DNA of 64,000 nt from Shimia sp022448905 (GTDB lineage Bacteria; Pseudomonadota; Alphaproteobacteria; Rhodobacterales; Rhodobacteraceae). Positions 8,397-18,878 of the stretch are shown piece after piece. The notes below the pieces were generated by a model. The model saw nothing but the letters and a program-made list of their open reading frames with translations, was not told the DNA's origin and did no database searches. Numbering within the stretch: position 1 is the first letter of the stretch; each line of letters opens with the position of its first letter. Position numbers and translations under genes: made by a program. The stretch covers positions 4,278,001 to 4,342,000 of the forward strand of contig NZ_CP138953.1 of the NCBI RefSeq assembly GCF_047126315.1, in the 5' to 3' direction.

Positions 8397-8431
8397 GTGT
8401 GACCCGGCGGAGCAAGCAAGCCGGGTCACAC
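8397..8431. repeat. Perfect 12-bp inverted repeat upstream of the EamA gene
   Basis: GTGTGACCCGGC (8397-8408), 11-base loop, GCCGGGTCACAC (8420-8431). No T tract on either side. It lies 17 bases upstream of the EamA start and about 130 bases after the chalcone-isomerase-like gene. Could be an operator, a leader hairpin or a dispersed palindrome. Confidence 0.55.
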
Positions 8432-8562
8432 GCTTGCCCCGCCACAGAAGGACCAAACTCTAAGGCGGGGACGGAAGGCCAATCAGGGAAACAGCACCCA
8501 TTTTCCGGGCACCATGGAAAGCGAACCACAGTGCGGGGGTTTGGGGGAGCCGGAAAGCTGCG

Positions 8563-9126
8563 CTATTTTTGACTGGCCAAAACTTGTTGCGCAAAGCCGC
8601 GATCCCGCGCCTTGTCGCTTAACCAGATCGCCATGTAGCGATCCCGAATACCATTGTGCCGCAACGTGCAGGTGCTCTTACCATTGACCCAGAACTTCAA
8701 CGCATTGCCGCCATTGGGCGAGGCCACAATCCGGTCACCCGGCTGAATATCACGGTAGCAAGAGGTCAATTTCTGCTGGATTTGCCCATGGTCGGATTTC
8801 TTGCCTTCAATCCGCGCCATTTCATCCATGCTGGCTTTGAGCAGGATCTTACGCTTGATCTTGCGGGCGTACTCAATCTCCAACGCATAAGACCCGTTGC
8901 GGTCAAACCCCTGTCCTTGCGGTGCAAACATCTGCGCGTCATAGACCTTGAAGCCCAGCCACCGGAACTGTCCCGTGCCAAGTTCCTGTGGCTGCCCCAG
9001 AAGGCTGCGCACCTCCGGCGCTGGGGTCGCGGAATTGGCGGAGGCGTCTGCCGCCCAGCCCAGCATCACCGCGCCGCTCAAAAGCGCCATCAATACACGT
9101 TCCCGAAGTGGCAATCGCATGTGCAT
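8563..9126 (-). CDS. Chalcone isomerase-like domain protein, periplasmic
   Basis: 187 residues with a signal peptide (RVLMALLSGAVMLGWAADASA). The mature part has the pattern RWLGFKVYDAQMF... and a long strand LEIEYARKIKRK, which fits the bacterial chalcone isomerase-like family (Chalcone_3 type). Bacterial members have no established flavonoid role; some are thought to bind fatty acids. A start at 9120 is an alternative, two residues shorter. Confidence 0.72.
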   Translation of the reverse strand: MHMRLPLRERVLMALLSGAVMLGWAADASANSATPAPEVRSLLGQPQELGTGQFRWLGFKVYDAQMFAPQGQGFDRNGSYALEIEYARKIKRKILLKASMDEMARIEGKKSDHGQIQQKLTSCYRDIQPGDRIVASPNGGNALKFWVNGKSTCTLRHNGIRDRYMAIWLSDKARDRGFAQQVLASQK

Positions 9127-9241
9127 CCGCCTTGCGCCTCCCGTCGCTTGTCAGGCTGGTTTGCAAACGGTTACGCAGCAAAACGGCGCGCAGATCACTC
9201 CGCACGCCGTTCCTGAACGTTCACAAGCCTGTGATGGGCGC

Positions 9242-10333
9242 CTAGCGCCGCCCCTTGCGCCCTTTGTGCGCCTTGGTCACGGTTTTGATCATCTTGCCGA
9301 AGTTCTTGTCATAGGCCCGCTTTTCCGCCAGCGAAGCGGTGTTGTGCCGCTCTTCCGCTTCCAGCTTGCGCCAGCGCTCCAACCGCTCCGGATCAAGCGT
9401 GCCAGCGTCAATTGCCGCCCGCACCGCACAGCCCGGCTCACTTTCATGGGCACAGTCACGGAACTTGCACTGCGTCGCTAACTCGACCACATCGGCAAAC
9501 AGATCCGCCAAGCCGTCACCCGCGTCGGCAAGTTGCAACTCCCGCATACCTGGCGTGTCCAGAATGGCCAGTCCCGTGTCCGTGAAATGCAACTGCCGGC
9601 TGGTCGTGGTGTGCCGCCCCCGGCTGTCATCCTCGCGGATCGCGCCGGTTTCGGCTTGCTCCGTGCCAAACAGTGCATTCACCAGCGTGGATTTGCCCAC
9701 ACCAGAGGTGCCGAGAAAGGCAATCGTCTGCCCCGGCTTGCTCCAGTCCGCCAGCTTCGCCGCCGGTTCCTCGCTTTTGGCATTCAAAAGCACCACCGGC
9801 ACGCGGTCGGAAATCGCCTGCGCCTGCTCGACAAACGGCGCGGTGTCCTCACACAGATCCGCTTTGGTCAACACAATCACCGGCGTCACATCGGCCTCAA
9901 AGGCCAGCGCCAGAAACCGCTCGAGCCGCGCCACGTTGAAGTCGTTGTTGCAACTGGTGACCACAAAGGCCGTGTCCACATTGGCGGCAATCATCTGAAT
10001 GCTGCGGTCATGCCCGGCGGCGCGGCGCTTAAACAGGCTTTTGCGGTCCAGCACTTCGCTGTGGCTTGGTAGCTCGGTATTATAAAGCAGCCAATCGCCC
10101 ACCGTGGCTTCCGGCCCCGGCGGCACCAAGGCATCAATGCCATCGCCGCGCACCCGCAAGCCATTGCGATGCACTTCCACCACCCGCACCGGCGGTGTGG
10201 CTTCCAGAATGTCCAGATCGGTTTGCTGGGCAAAAAACGATTGCCAGCCCAGAATATCCAACGGTGACCGCTTTGGCGGGTCCGCTTTGGCCGCACCGCT
10301 GGTTGGTAAAAATTGGGAATAGTCCCGTGTCAT
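9242..10333 (-). CDS. rsgA: Ribosome small subunit-dependent GTPase A
   Basis: RsgA (YjeQ/EngC) checks late 30S subunit assembly and releases RbfA. The GTPase domain is circularly permuted as expected: VLTKADL (G4) comes before GTSGVGKSTL (G1) and DTPGMREL (G3). The C-terminal zinc knuckle is seen as CKFRDCAHESEPGC. I use the ATG at 10333 (363 residues; N terminus MTRDYSQFLP) since the longer frame to 10378 adds a poorly conserved stretch overlapping the promoter area. Confidence 0.93.
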   Translation of the reverse strand: MTRDYSQFLPTSGAAKADPPKRSPLDILGWQSFFAQQTDLDILEATPPVRVVEVHRNGLRVRGDGIDALVPPGPEATVGDWLLYNTELPSHSEVLDRKSLFKRRAAGHDRSIQMIAANVDTAFVVTSCNNDFNVARLERFLALAFEADVTPVIVLTKADLCEDTAPFVEQAQAISDRVPVVLLNAKSEEPAAKLADWSKPGQTIAFLGTSGVGKSTLVNALFGTEQAETGAIREDDSRGRHTTTSRQLHFTDTGLAILDTPGMRELQLADAGDGLADLFADVVELATQCKFRDCAHESEPGCAVRAAIDAGTLDPERLERWRKLEAEERHNTASLAEKRAYDKNFGKMIKTVTKAHKGRKGRR

Positions 10334-10572
10334 TGTTGAGAGTCTCTCATGGAGCGGTCGCGCCACATCTGGCCACACCGCAAGGTATCAGAAAATGGGA
10401 AAGGCACAAAAGCACAGCCCTGCGCCAAGGCGCCGGTCTCACTGTCTCTGTTGTGCACCGGGTGGGCATCGTGCCACCCGCCATGATCAGGCATCCAGTT
10501 TCTGGCCCATAAAACCTCCATCAAAGCTGGGATGGATATAGTCCGCCCTCAGCTGCGCAACAACCCGCCCGC

Positions 10573-11457
10573 TTAGGACGCCCGGCGGGTGATGAAATCC
10601 TGCAGCATCTCAATCAGCATCGGCGCTTGCTTTGGCGTGATCACATGCCCCATGCCCTCGATCAGATGGTGGTCACAGTTCGGGATTAATCCCGCAATCT
10701 CCGCCCCTGCTTCCGGCGGGATCAACGTATCTTCTTCGCCGTGAATGACCTGACACGGCAGCGCCACCTGTGTCAGGTCTTGCCGCCGATCCGTGGATGC
10801 TATGACGGCCAGCACCTGCCGGTTGATGCCTTCGGGATCAAAGGCCCGATCATAAGCCTGCGCCGCCTGCGCCGCGACCTCTTGTTGGGTCATCGGAAAG
10901 GCCGGGCTGCCCCAATTGATATACTCGGCAATGCAACTCTTGATATAGGTCTCCCGATCCACATGCCGCGCCAACAAGGTCGCCAGCCATTCTGCGTTCC
11001 CGCCCCGCTCCGCAAACGGCCGCGCGGTGGCCATCACGATGGTTCCACTCAACAGGCGCTCCGCATGATCCATACACAGAAGCTGCGTAATCGCGCCGCC
11101 CATGGACATGCCAAACACATGCGCCTTCTCAAGGCCCAGCGCATCCATCACACCCACCACGTCCTTCGCCATATCGTTTAGCCGGTAGGCCGCAGGCGTC
11201 GGTGCCCCGGCTAAAGCCGCCGCCGTGATCTCATCCGCATCGCTGGCCACGCCGGCTTTCGAACAGCGCTGCGACAAGCCGACATCGCGGTTGTCAAACA
11301 GCACCACCCGAAAGCCCGCCCTTGCAAGCCCTTCGAAAAACTCCACAGGCCAATGGATCAGTTGCGACCCCAGCCCGCGAATGAGCACCAACGGCACGCC
11401 ATCCTCAGACCCATAGGTCTGCACCTCAATCTGAATGCCATTAGCGGTGATCTGCAT
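10573..11457 (-). CDS. Alpha/beta fold hydrolase
   Basis: 294 residues from the ATG at 11457, which has AAGGGG eight bases upstream; the open frame extends further but without a ribosome site. Nucleophile elbow GMSMGG, acidic residue region HGEEDTLIPPEAG and the C-terminal GMGHVI histidine are all present. The shape resembles esterases and haloperoxidase-type hydrolases. No signal peptide. Substrate cannot be told from sequence. Confidence 0.85.
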   Translation of the reverse strand: MQITANGIQIEVQTYGSEDGVPLVLIRGLGSQLIHWPVEFFEGLARAGFRVVLFDNRDVGLSQRCSKAGVASDADEITAAALAGAPTPAAYRLNDMAKDVVGVMDALGLEKAHVFGMSMGGAITQLLCMDHAERLLSGTIVMATARPFAERGGNAEWLATLLARHVDRETYIKSCIAEYINWGSPAFPMTQQEVAAQAAQAYDRAFDPEGINRQVLAVIASTDRRQDLTQVALPCQVIHGEEDTLIPPEAGAEIAGLIPNCDHHLIEGMGHVITPKQAPMLIEMLQDFITRRAS

Positions 11458-11649
11458 GTCGCGCCCCTTATCACAATGCACGCAAACACTACTTGACCCG
11501 CACGCAATGTAAATCACCGGCGGCGCCCCGTGACCGGTGAACAAGGCATTCGACACGGCGCGCTGGTCAAACCAGCGCCCTTTCATGCGTTCCGGGCAAG
11601 TCTGATAGCACAATCCGGCTGTCCTATGGATGTGCACGCACCTCTGGCT

Positions 11650-13152
11650 CTACTTGGATTTACTTGCCCGTTTGCTGGCCGCCCCTTCCTTCGCCTTTTC
11701 AAGACTATCTGCAATGGATTCGGGGAGAACAATCTGATTTCGGCCCTGTTCCTTGGCCAAATACAAACATTCATCCGCAGCCCGCAGTAGGGTGATCACT
11801 TCGCTGCCCGCATCCGGGAACGTGGCAATGCCCCCCGAAATCGTGATGCGCGGCAATATTTCACGACCATATGGCACGCGATGTTCAGAGATCGCGGCAC
11901 GGAACTCTTCCGCTAGGTCGGCGGCTGCGTCTGTTGAGTGCCCGGGACAAAGAACGACAAACTCTTCCCCGCCAATGCGACACGGATAGCAATCGTCCGG
12001 AAAAGTGCGCTTCATGACTTCGCCCACTTCCCGGAGCACAATGTCTCCCGCATCATGCCCATGATGATCGTTGAACTTTTTGAAATGGTCGACATCCAAT
12101 GAAATAATGGAGACCGGTGCATTGTCACGACGTGCGCGATTGAACTCACGCAGAGCCGCTTCAAGAAACCATCGACGGTTCCAAAGCGAGGTGAGCGGAT
12201 CTCGCGTGGATTGATCTTGCAGTTCCTGGCGCAACTGCACATTGGCAACAGACAAACTGATCTGTTCAGCGCAGACCAGCGCCAAATCACGTCTGCCAGT
12301 TAAAAACCCCTCCAGTTCAATCTTGTCGACATCGGCAATACGCATGTTTCGAAAGCACAAATGCAACAGACCGATGGTTTCGCCATGCGCCATAATCGGC
12401 AAACAAAAGCTCGGATGTTCATCGTTTTGGTTGTGATCACAGGCAAACTGAATGTCCGCGGAGCCGTAGACATAGGGCCTGCCACGGCGCAAGCCCCAGC
12501 AGCTGTCTGGCGCGATATGTAGGTGTTCTGGTTTTGCGTGTCCCCAATGTGCGATCAAATCCAAGGTGTCGCGCGAATTGGAGTATACGTACAACTCACC
12601 ATCTGCCTCAGGGAAAATCTGACGCATAGAGGCTTCCACAACCCGCAGCAGCTCGGGCAGCGACTTCGCTGAGTAAAGCCACTCACTGGTCTGTGCGACC
12701 AGTTTGCGTTCAACCTCACGCTGCACCTCCGCGTTGATGACCGCGGCGCTACTGATCTCAAGCTCTTTGCGTTCCGTGATATCTCGTTCGGTCTCAACAA
12801 AATGTGTGTGCCGCCCATCCGCGTCAAAGACAGGGTTTATGCGCAACTCAAACCAAAAGGGACGACCGTCTTTGGTGTACTGAAGAATCTCAGTGCGAAA
12901 CTGTTGGCGATCCTTCCGGGCCTGCTGAATCTCCTGCATGGTCGCCCGACAGGTCTCTGTCCCTTTCAACAACTGGCAGGGCAACTCGCCCTTTGCATCT
13001 TTCAGCGTGTACCCGGTTGTGCGGGTGAAGGCCTCATTGACCCATTCTGTGCACCCACTTGGGTCCGTTATCACAATGCTGTCGGCACAGTATTCGCTCG
13101 CCAGTCGCGCATATACGTTATCCCCGACACCTTTTTCGAAGCCGTCTTTCAT
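11650..13152 (-). CDS. PAS-GAF-like-GGDEF diguanylate cyclase
   Basis: 500 residues. Residues about 10-130 form a PAS/PAC domain ending in ERDITERKELE, a middle region about 160-310 resembles a GAF domain, and the C-terminal GGDEF domain starts at STRDPLTSLWNRR with the active site RIGGEEF at about 392-398. GGEEF is a catalytically competent variant. No RxxD inhibitory site is visible just before it (the sequence there is FPDDCYPC), so product feedback may be absent. It should make cyclic di-GMP in the cytoplasm; no membrane segments. It stands alone, divergent from groES. Confidence 0.9.
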   Translation of the reverse strand: MKDGFEKGVGDNVYARLASEYCADSIVITDPSGCTEWVNEAFTRTTGYTLKDAKGELPCQLLKGTETCRATMQEIQQARKDRQQFRTEILQYTKDGRPFWFELRINPVFDADGRHTHFVETERDITERKELEISSAAVINAEVQREVERKLVAQTSEWLYSAKSLPELLRVVEASMRQIFPEADGELYVYSNSRDTLDLIAHWGHAKPEHLHIAPDSCWGLRRGRPYVYGSADIQFACDHNQNDEHPSFCLPIMAHGETIGLLHLCFRNMRIADVDKIELEGFLTGRRDLALVCAEQISLSVANVQLRQELQDQSTRDPLTSLWNRRWFLEAALREFNRARRDNAPVSIISLDVDHFKKFNDHHGHDAGDIVLREVGEVMKRTFPDDCYPCRIGGEEFVVLCPGHSTDAAADLAEEFRAAISEHRVPYGREILPRITISGGIATFPDAGSEVITLLRAADECLYLAKEQGRNQIVLPESIADSLEKAKEGAASKRASKSK

Positions 13153-13383
13153 CCACTCACCTCAAAGCCTTGGCGTACCCCTACGCCGGTTACGCACTCA
13201 AAACCCCAGCCCTGTTTCGGTGCGCACAGACCACAAACTGCGACAAAGGCGTTAACATTTGGTGTTGCCAATGCGGCACGACGACATGTCGTGTTTTCCG
13301 CGCACAGTCTTTCGAACCGTCCCATATTGCGCGCCACCACTTAGAAGAGGCCACTTCTTCACAAAAAATCTCGCGCAACGCCG
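13153..13383. other. Intergenic region between the diguanylate cyclase and groES promoter
   Basis: No gene is visible. It holds a 12-base palindrome, ACGACATGTCGT, inside a CACGAC/GTCGTG hairpin followed by TTTT near 13285-13303, which could be an operator or weak terminator. Confidence 0.4.
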
Positions 13384-13412
13384 TTGACTCCCCTTCGCAC
13401 TCTCCCTAACTC
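13384..13412 (+). promoter_or_regulatory. groESL promoter
   Basis: TTGACT (13384-13389), 17-base spacer, TAACTC (13407-13412), immediately before the CIRCE element. The CCCTAACT part also resembles the alphaproteobacterial RpoH -10 region, so dual use by the heat-shock sigma factor is possible. Confidence 0.65.
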
Positions 13413-13420
13413 TTTCGCCG

Positions 13421-13447
13421 TTAGCACTCGCCGACAGGGAGTGATAA
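13421..13447 (+). promoter_or_regulatory. CIRCE element (HrcA operator)
   Basis: TTAGCACTC (13421-13429), exactly nine bases, GAGTGATAA (13439-13447). The consensus is TTAGCACTC-N9-GAGTGCTAA, so only one position differs. HrcA binds here to repress groESL until heat stress. It lies at the expected transcription start. Confidence 0.93.
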
Positions 13448-13498
13448 CGGCTCCGCTGAGGGAGTCAGGGAGACAACTCTAGTTAGGGAAACCTAGTC

Positions 13499-13786
13499 AT
13501 GGCTTTTACACCTTTGCATGACCGCGTGCTCGTACGCCGCGTTGAAAGCGACGAGAAAACTGCTGGCGGTCTGATCATTCCAGACAGCGCCAAAGAAAAA
13601 CCAGCCGAAGGCGAAGTAGTATCCGTAGGCGCAGGCCTGCGTGACGACGCTGGCAAGCGCGTCGAGCTCGACGTCAAAGCAGGCGACAAAGTCCTGTTCG
13701 GCAAATGGTCCGGCACCGAGATCACCGTGGACGGTGAAGAGCTGCTGATCATGAAAGAATCCGACATCATGGGCATTCTTGCCTAA
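13499..13786 (+). CDS. groES: Co-chaperonin GroES
   Basis: 95 residues, the normal length. The N terminus FTPLHDRVLVRRVESDEKTAG and the mobile-loop GGLIIPDSAKEKP are diagnostic. It caps the GroEL ring. AGGGAA ribosome site before the ATG. 38 bases separate it from groEL, in one operon under CIRCE. Confidence 0.98.
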   Translation: MAFTPLHDRVLVRRVESDEKTAGGLIIPDSAKEKPAEGEVVSVGAGLRDDAGKRVELDVKAGDKVLFGKWSGTEITVDGEELLIMKESDIMGILA

Positions 13787-13824
13787 TCGTCTGACCGACA
13801 TTTACGAATTTAGGAGCCAATAAG

Positions 13825-15468
<1,644 letters not shown>

Positions 15469-15553
15469 TCACAACTCCCGTCAGGGATTGTGATGCGACA
15501 GTGCCTTGGCCTCCGTGCCAAGGTCACGAAAGCCTCCGCCAGACAAGTTTAAA

Positions 15554-15582
15554 GGGTCGCCTCCGGGCGGCTCTTTTCTTTA
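15554..15582 (+). terminator. groESL terminator
   Basis: GGGTCGCC (15554-15561), TCCG tetraloop, GGCGGCTC (15566-15573), then TTTTCTTT. Two G-T pairs. A second CCTTGGC/GCCAAGG hairpin lies about 30 bases before it. Confidence 0.8.
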
Positions 15583-15614
15583 CAAACAACAGCACGCCTA
15601 TCGACCGCGCGGCC

Positions 15615-15872
15615 TCAGCTCCTGAGCTTGTCCGCCAACTGTTTTAGAACCGCCGCGCCCTCGTGGCATTGGGAAATCAGGCAAGGATCATCCCATTCGT
15701 TGTAGAACAGGAACTTCAGCCCACCGAAGGTCACGTCATCGTGCATGATGTGCGGCATTGAAATCAGGTCGCCAAAAGAGTTCTGAATTTCTGCCTGCAA
15801 TCGCGGAATATCGCTTTCTGCAAATTCCAACGAGAGATTGCCTGTGTCGAGTGTGAGGATGCTGAACGCCAT
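15615..15872 (-). CDS. Hypothetical protein, 85 residues
   Basis: Start ATG at 15872 with no clear ribosome site. Soluble, slightly acidic, no signal peptide. It contains FGGLKFLFYNEWDDPCLISQ, a Trp-Asp-rich patch that looks like a folded core. I do not recognize a family. It could be a short partner or remnant; nothing nearby gives a role. Confidence 0.55.
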   Translation of the reverse strand: MAFSILTLDTGNLSLEFAESDIPRLQAEIQNSFGDLISMPHIMHDDVTFGGLKFLFYNEWDDPCLISQCHEGAAVLKQLADKLRS

Positions 15873-15939
15873 GCCGGAAGACTAAGCCCACATCGAAAAC
15901 GGCTGTCCACAACAATCCGCAATTACACCGCCCGGCTCC

Positions 15940-15995
15940 GCCGGGCAGCCCCCGACCGCCCCCATGGGCGGGGGCTTTACCCCCACCCGCGGCCT
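15940..15995 (-). repeat. GC-rich hairpins downstream of the 187-residue hypothetical gene
   Basis: CCCGGC-TCC-GCCGGG followed by CCGCCC-CCAT-GGGCGG. On the minus strand these follow the stop of the gene ending at 16005 and may act as a terminator, but no clean T tract is seen. Confidence 0.4.
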
Positions 15996-16004
15996 GGCGC
16001 TGCC

Positions 16005-16568
16005 CTACTTTCTAACCAGCCCCGTCAAGCTGCTCCATCCACGCAACCTCATATATCCGTTTGCACCACCCTGTGGTGCACTTGGCCGGTAGCCCGGCGG
16101 ATCTCGGTGCTCATCCAAGGCGGCATCCCTATGCGGCCACCAGTCGTTGCGCCCGGAGGCGCAGCGGCGCAACTCGTTGTACGGATCATGCGGCAGAACA
16201 AACTCCCGGGATGCCATCCGGTAAGTCCGCCCCAAATCATCTGTCACGCGCACCACACACAAAAGCTCTCGCACCGACACAGAGGTGACCGCAACACCGC
16301 CTCGCGCGCACCAATCCGCCGGCGTTTTGCGCGCCACCAACTGACTCTTAAACACAAGCTGATAGGCCCGTTGCGCTCGTGCAAAACGCGACGTATCGCT
16401 GATGTCAAAGGGTGCACAAAAATCAAACCACAAGCTGCGGGACGCCGACTTACGTACTGAATATTGGTATTGACCCAAGGCCCAATACCCATCCAAATCT
16501 TTATTTCTGCTTACAAAAAAGCCAAGGAAGCTATTGCATACCCCATGGAACTCGCGCCGACGTGCCAT
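16005..16568 (-). CDS. Hypothetical protein, 187 residues
   Basis: ATG at 16568 with AAAGGA about eight bases upstream. Basic protein rich in Arg and Trp, beginning ARRREFHGVCNSFLGFFVSR; the stretch DLDGYWALGQYQ looks conserved and I have a weak memory of similar Rhodobacteraceae proteins. No signal peptide or obvious catalytic motif. The last 40 residues (RPSAPQGGANG...) look low-complexity and may be less conserved. Function unknown. Confidence 0.6.
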   Translation of the reverse strand: MARRREFHGVCNSFLGFFVSRNKDLDGYWALGQYQYSVRKSASRSLWFDFCAPFDISDTSRFARAQRAYQLVFKSQLVARKTPADWCARGGVAVTSVSVRELLCVVRVTDDLGRTYRMASREFVLPHDPYNELRRCASGRNDWWPHRDAALDEHRDPPGYRPSAPQGGANGYMRLRGWSSLTGLVRK

Positions 16569-16820
16569 GTCTTAGTCCTTTCGCCACATACGGCAAAGAC
16601 CTGACTTTGCCCCGGCGAAGGATTTCGCAGGAGACCTGCCTATTTTGTTGAGAGGCGCCTGTCAACAAATTCGGCTTGGCTCAATACTGGCCATTGACCT
16701 TTAGTAAACGCTCCACCGTCTCCCCCCCCCGGGGTACCCCTACTTTCACACCAAACAATTTCCACAACTCCGTTCCCTCACGCTAAGCTCTGCACATTCA
16801 AACCAGTTCAAAGGCCCATC

Positions 16821-17132
16821 ATGTTCAAACACCTCGCTCTCGCCGCCACAATCGCTGCAACACTCGGGTCCGCCGGTCCCGCTTCCGCAGGCACCGAAGA
16901 CTTCATCGGCGAAATCATGATGTTTGGCGGCACTTTCTGCCCACGCGGCTTTGTGAAAGCCAATGGAGACCTCTACCCCATTGTCGAGAACCAGGCGCTG
17001 TTCAGCCTGTACGGCACCATCCACGGCGGCGACGGCCGCACCACTTTCGGCATGCCTGATCTGATGAAGTATGCGCCTGAAGGCATTCTCTACTGCGTTG
17101 CAGAAGTCGGCATCTTCCCTTCCCGCAACTAA
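16821..17132 (+). CDS. Exported phage tail-collar domain protein
   Basis: 103 residues: a signal peptide (LALAATIAATLGSAGPASA, cleavage near residue 23) and then a single tail-collar domain (GEIMMFGGTFCPRGFVKANG, later GGDGRTTFGMPDL). This domain is known from phage tail fibres and from bacterial microcystin-dependent-protein-like proteins. No other phage gene is nearby, so a periplasmic or secreted role independent of phage is likely. AAAGG precedes the ATG. Confidence 0.8.
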   Translation: MFKHLALAATIAATLGSAGPASAGTEDFIGEIMMFGGTFCPRGFVKANGDLYPIVENQALFSLYGTIHGGDGRTTFGMPDLMKYAPEGILYCVAEVGIFPSRN

Positions 17133-17173
17133 CCTAGCGCAGTGAGGTGGCCCGGGGGGCATCTCACTGCCGC

Positions 17174-17923
17174 TCAAATAAACGCCGAAAAACGCTCTGC
17201 CCCGGCTTTCAACCGCCCGGTCTCATCAAAATCACTATCCGCGTTAAACCGCATCAGCGCCCGCTCGTCCAAGCCTGCCACAAGTCCCGCCTGCCCATCC
17301 AGCACGCCCGCCAGCCGCGCCTGCAATGCCGCTTCCTCAGCACCCTCAAAATACCCGTGCACACCATGCACGACCTCAGGCTCATAAACGTCAAACCCCA
17401 GATACCGCAGCGTATAGGCCGACGGCCACAACAGCAGGCGCACATCCCCCTCTTTGCCCCCCGGTCCACACTCAGCCGCGCTTGCTCCGGTGGTCACACA
17501 AAACAGCGCCCGCTTGCCGCGACAGCGCCCCCTGTCAAACCGCTCCTCCACCGTGTGCAAATCACCATGCACCAGCGCGCGGTCAAACCAGCCTTTCAAA
17601 ACGGCGGGCGGCGCAAACCACCACAGCGGGAAGTGAAAGATGATCTGATCGGCCTGCCGGATCTTTTCCGCCTCTGCCACCATATCCACCGGCACCCTGC
17701 CCGCGGCCACCGCCGCCTCATGCGCTTTGAGCGGATCAAACGACCCGGCCTCAGGCTGCCCAAAATGGCGCGGCCCTTCGACGGCCTCAAACTGATGCGC
17801 GGAAAGATCACTCCACAGCACCTCATGCCCCGCCGCTGCGCAAGCGGCTGCCGAGGCCTCCGCCCAGGCACCGGTAAAAGACAGTCGGCTGGGGTGGGCC
17901 AAAACGATGAGTGTGGTGGTCAT
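17174..17923 (-). CDS. Flavodoxin-fold NAD(P)H:quinone oxidoreductase-like protein
   Basis: 249 residues. The N terminus TLIVLAHPSRLSFTGAWAEA and the central QIIFHFPLWWFAPPAVLKGW are signatures of the NQO/KefF/MdaB family, which binds FMN or FAD and reduces quinones by two electrons. A second family feature, FCVTTGASA, follows. Cytoplasmic. Convergent with the tail-collar gene. Confidence 0.87.
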   Translation of the reverse strand: MTTTLIVLAHPSRLSFTGAWAEASAAACAAAGHEVLWSDLSAHQFEAVEGPRHFGQPEAGSFDPLKAHEAAVAAGRVPVDMVAEAEKIRQADQIIFHFPLWWFAPPAVLKGWFDRALVHGDLHTVEERFDRGRCRGKRALFCVTTGASAAECGPGGKEGDVRLLLWPSAYTLRYLGFDVYEPEVVHGVHGYFEGAEEAALQARLAGVLDGQAGLVAGLDERALMRFNADSDFDETGRLKAGAERFSAFI

Positions 17924-18096
17924 GGGCTGTCCTTCAAAGTGGTCCCAATCCGCCTACACCCGTTGCGCCAATATGCGCAACACCGCGCGGTGCATGAACA
18001 CTCAAAGCCGCCTCTCTACGCCCAAAAACGCACCTCCGCAAAACAGTCGTGATACCGACAAAATACCGACGTGGTTTTTGTCCCGAAACGACTCGG

Positions 18097-18750
18097 TTAA
18101 TCCCCACCCTGCGCCAAGGCCGTCACCCCGGCCTCGCTCAGCATGTAGACGCCTTTGTCGACCTTCTCAAACCAGCCATAGTGGTTGTCGCGCATCATCG
18201 TCGTGGCCTTTTCCACGCCGGTTCCCTGCGCCACGTCGCGCCCTCTGGACGCGCCATTTTCATTGAGAAATACCGCACATTTCTCGGCGTCCTGCCGGTA
18301 CACCGTGACCTTCTCCCCGCGCATCCCGCCAGTGTTCGGATCGCCTTCAAGACGGGAAAAAGCTTTCAAAAGCCGCGCCTTACGCACCTTCGACTTGCGC
18401 GGCTGAAATGGCACCGGGTCGCAATGCACCTCCACCGCGCCATCTTTGGGTCGCACTGACAGCACCCCAAGCCTCAGCCGTTTGCACAGGCCGATATTGC
18501 CGGAAAACGCCTTCCACCCCGCGCGCCCTTTCCAACGCGGCACAGCCACATAAACCGCGTCCGTCACCGCCTGACGCGCCACCGCCTGTTGCAGCAACAC
18601 GAGGGAGAAAGAGGTCTTTAACTCAATGATGACAGGCTCTTCGCCGGCTTTCACCGCCACCACATCCGCCGCGCCAACTTCGGCTTTCACCTCAAAGCCC
18701 CGCGCCTCAAGCCACGCCTTCACCGGCGCATAAAGATCGGTTTCTGCCAT
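18097..18750 (-). CDS. DUF2161 protein with PD-(D/E)XK nuclease-like fold
   Basis: About 217 residues from the ATG at 18750; ATG at 18759 is an alternative, and the frame further upstream opens with TTG. Near the N terminus, GAADVVAVKAGEEPVIIELK carries the D...ExK arrangement of the PD-(D/E)XK superfamily. The C-terminal part may be a winged-helix (HYGWFEKVDKGVYMLSEAG). I recall this family as DUF2161 putative phosphodiesterases. No restriction or defence neighbours are seen. Confidence 0.78.
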   Translation of the reverse strand: MAETDLYAPVKAWLEARGFEVKAEVGAADVVAVKAGEEPVIIELKTSFSLVLLQQAVARQAVTDAVYVAVPRWKGRAGWKAFSGNIGLCKRLRLGVLSVRPKDGAVEVHCDPVPFQPRKSKVRKARLLKAFSRLEGDPNTGGMRGEKVTVYRQDAEKCAVFLNENGASRGRDVAQGTGVEKATTMMRDNHYGWFEKVDKGVYMLSEAGVTALAQGGD

Positions 18751-18878
18751 CTTGCCCATGCCCTTTGGTAACGCCAAACCGGTGCGTTGCCCACATCATT
18801 TGCTACGCCTTAGGCATTCGCCCTTGAGCCTTCCAATTGCCCTGCTACCTTGGCGCAAATGTCACCTGCGAGGCCCCG

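Noticed and set aside
12750..13130. Possible LOV photosensor in the diguanylate cyclase PAS domain
   Set aside because: A Cys falls at the LOV adduct position (LPCQLLKG), but the flanking Asn/Arg and the later FMN-contact Asn and Gln residues are missing, so flavin photochemistry is unlikely.
16821..17132. Prophage or gene transfer agent remnant
   Set aside because: Only the collar domain is phage-like; it has a signal peptide and no capsid, portal, terminase or integrase genes are nearby.
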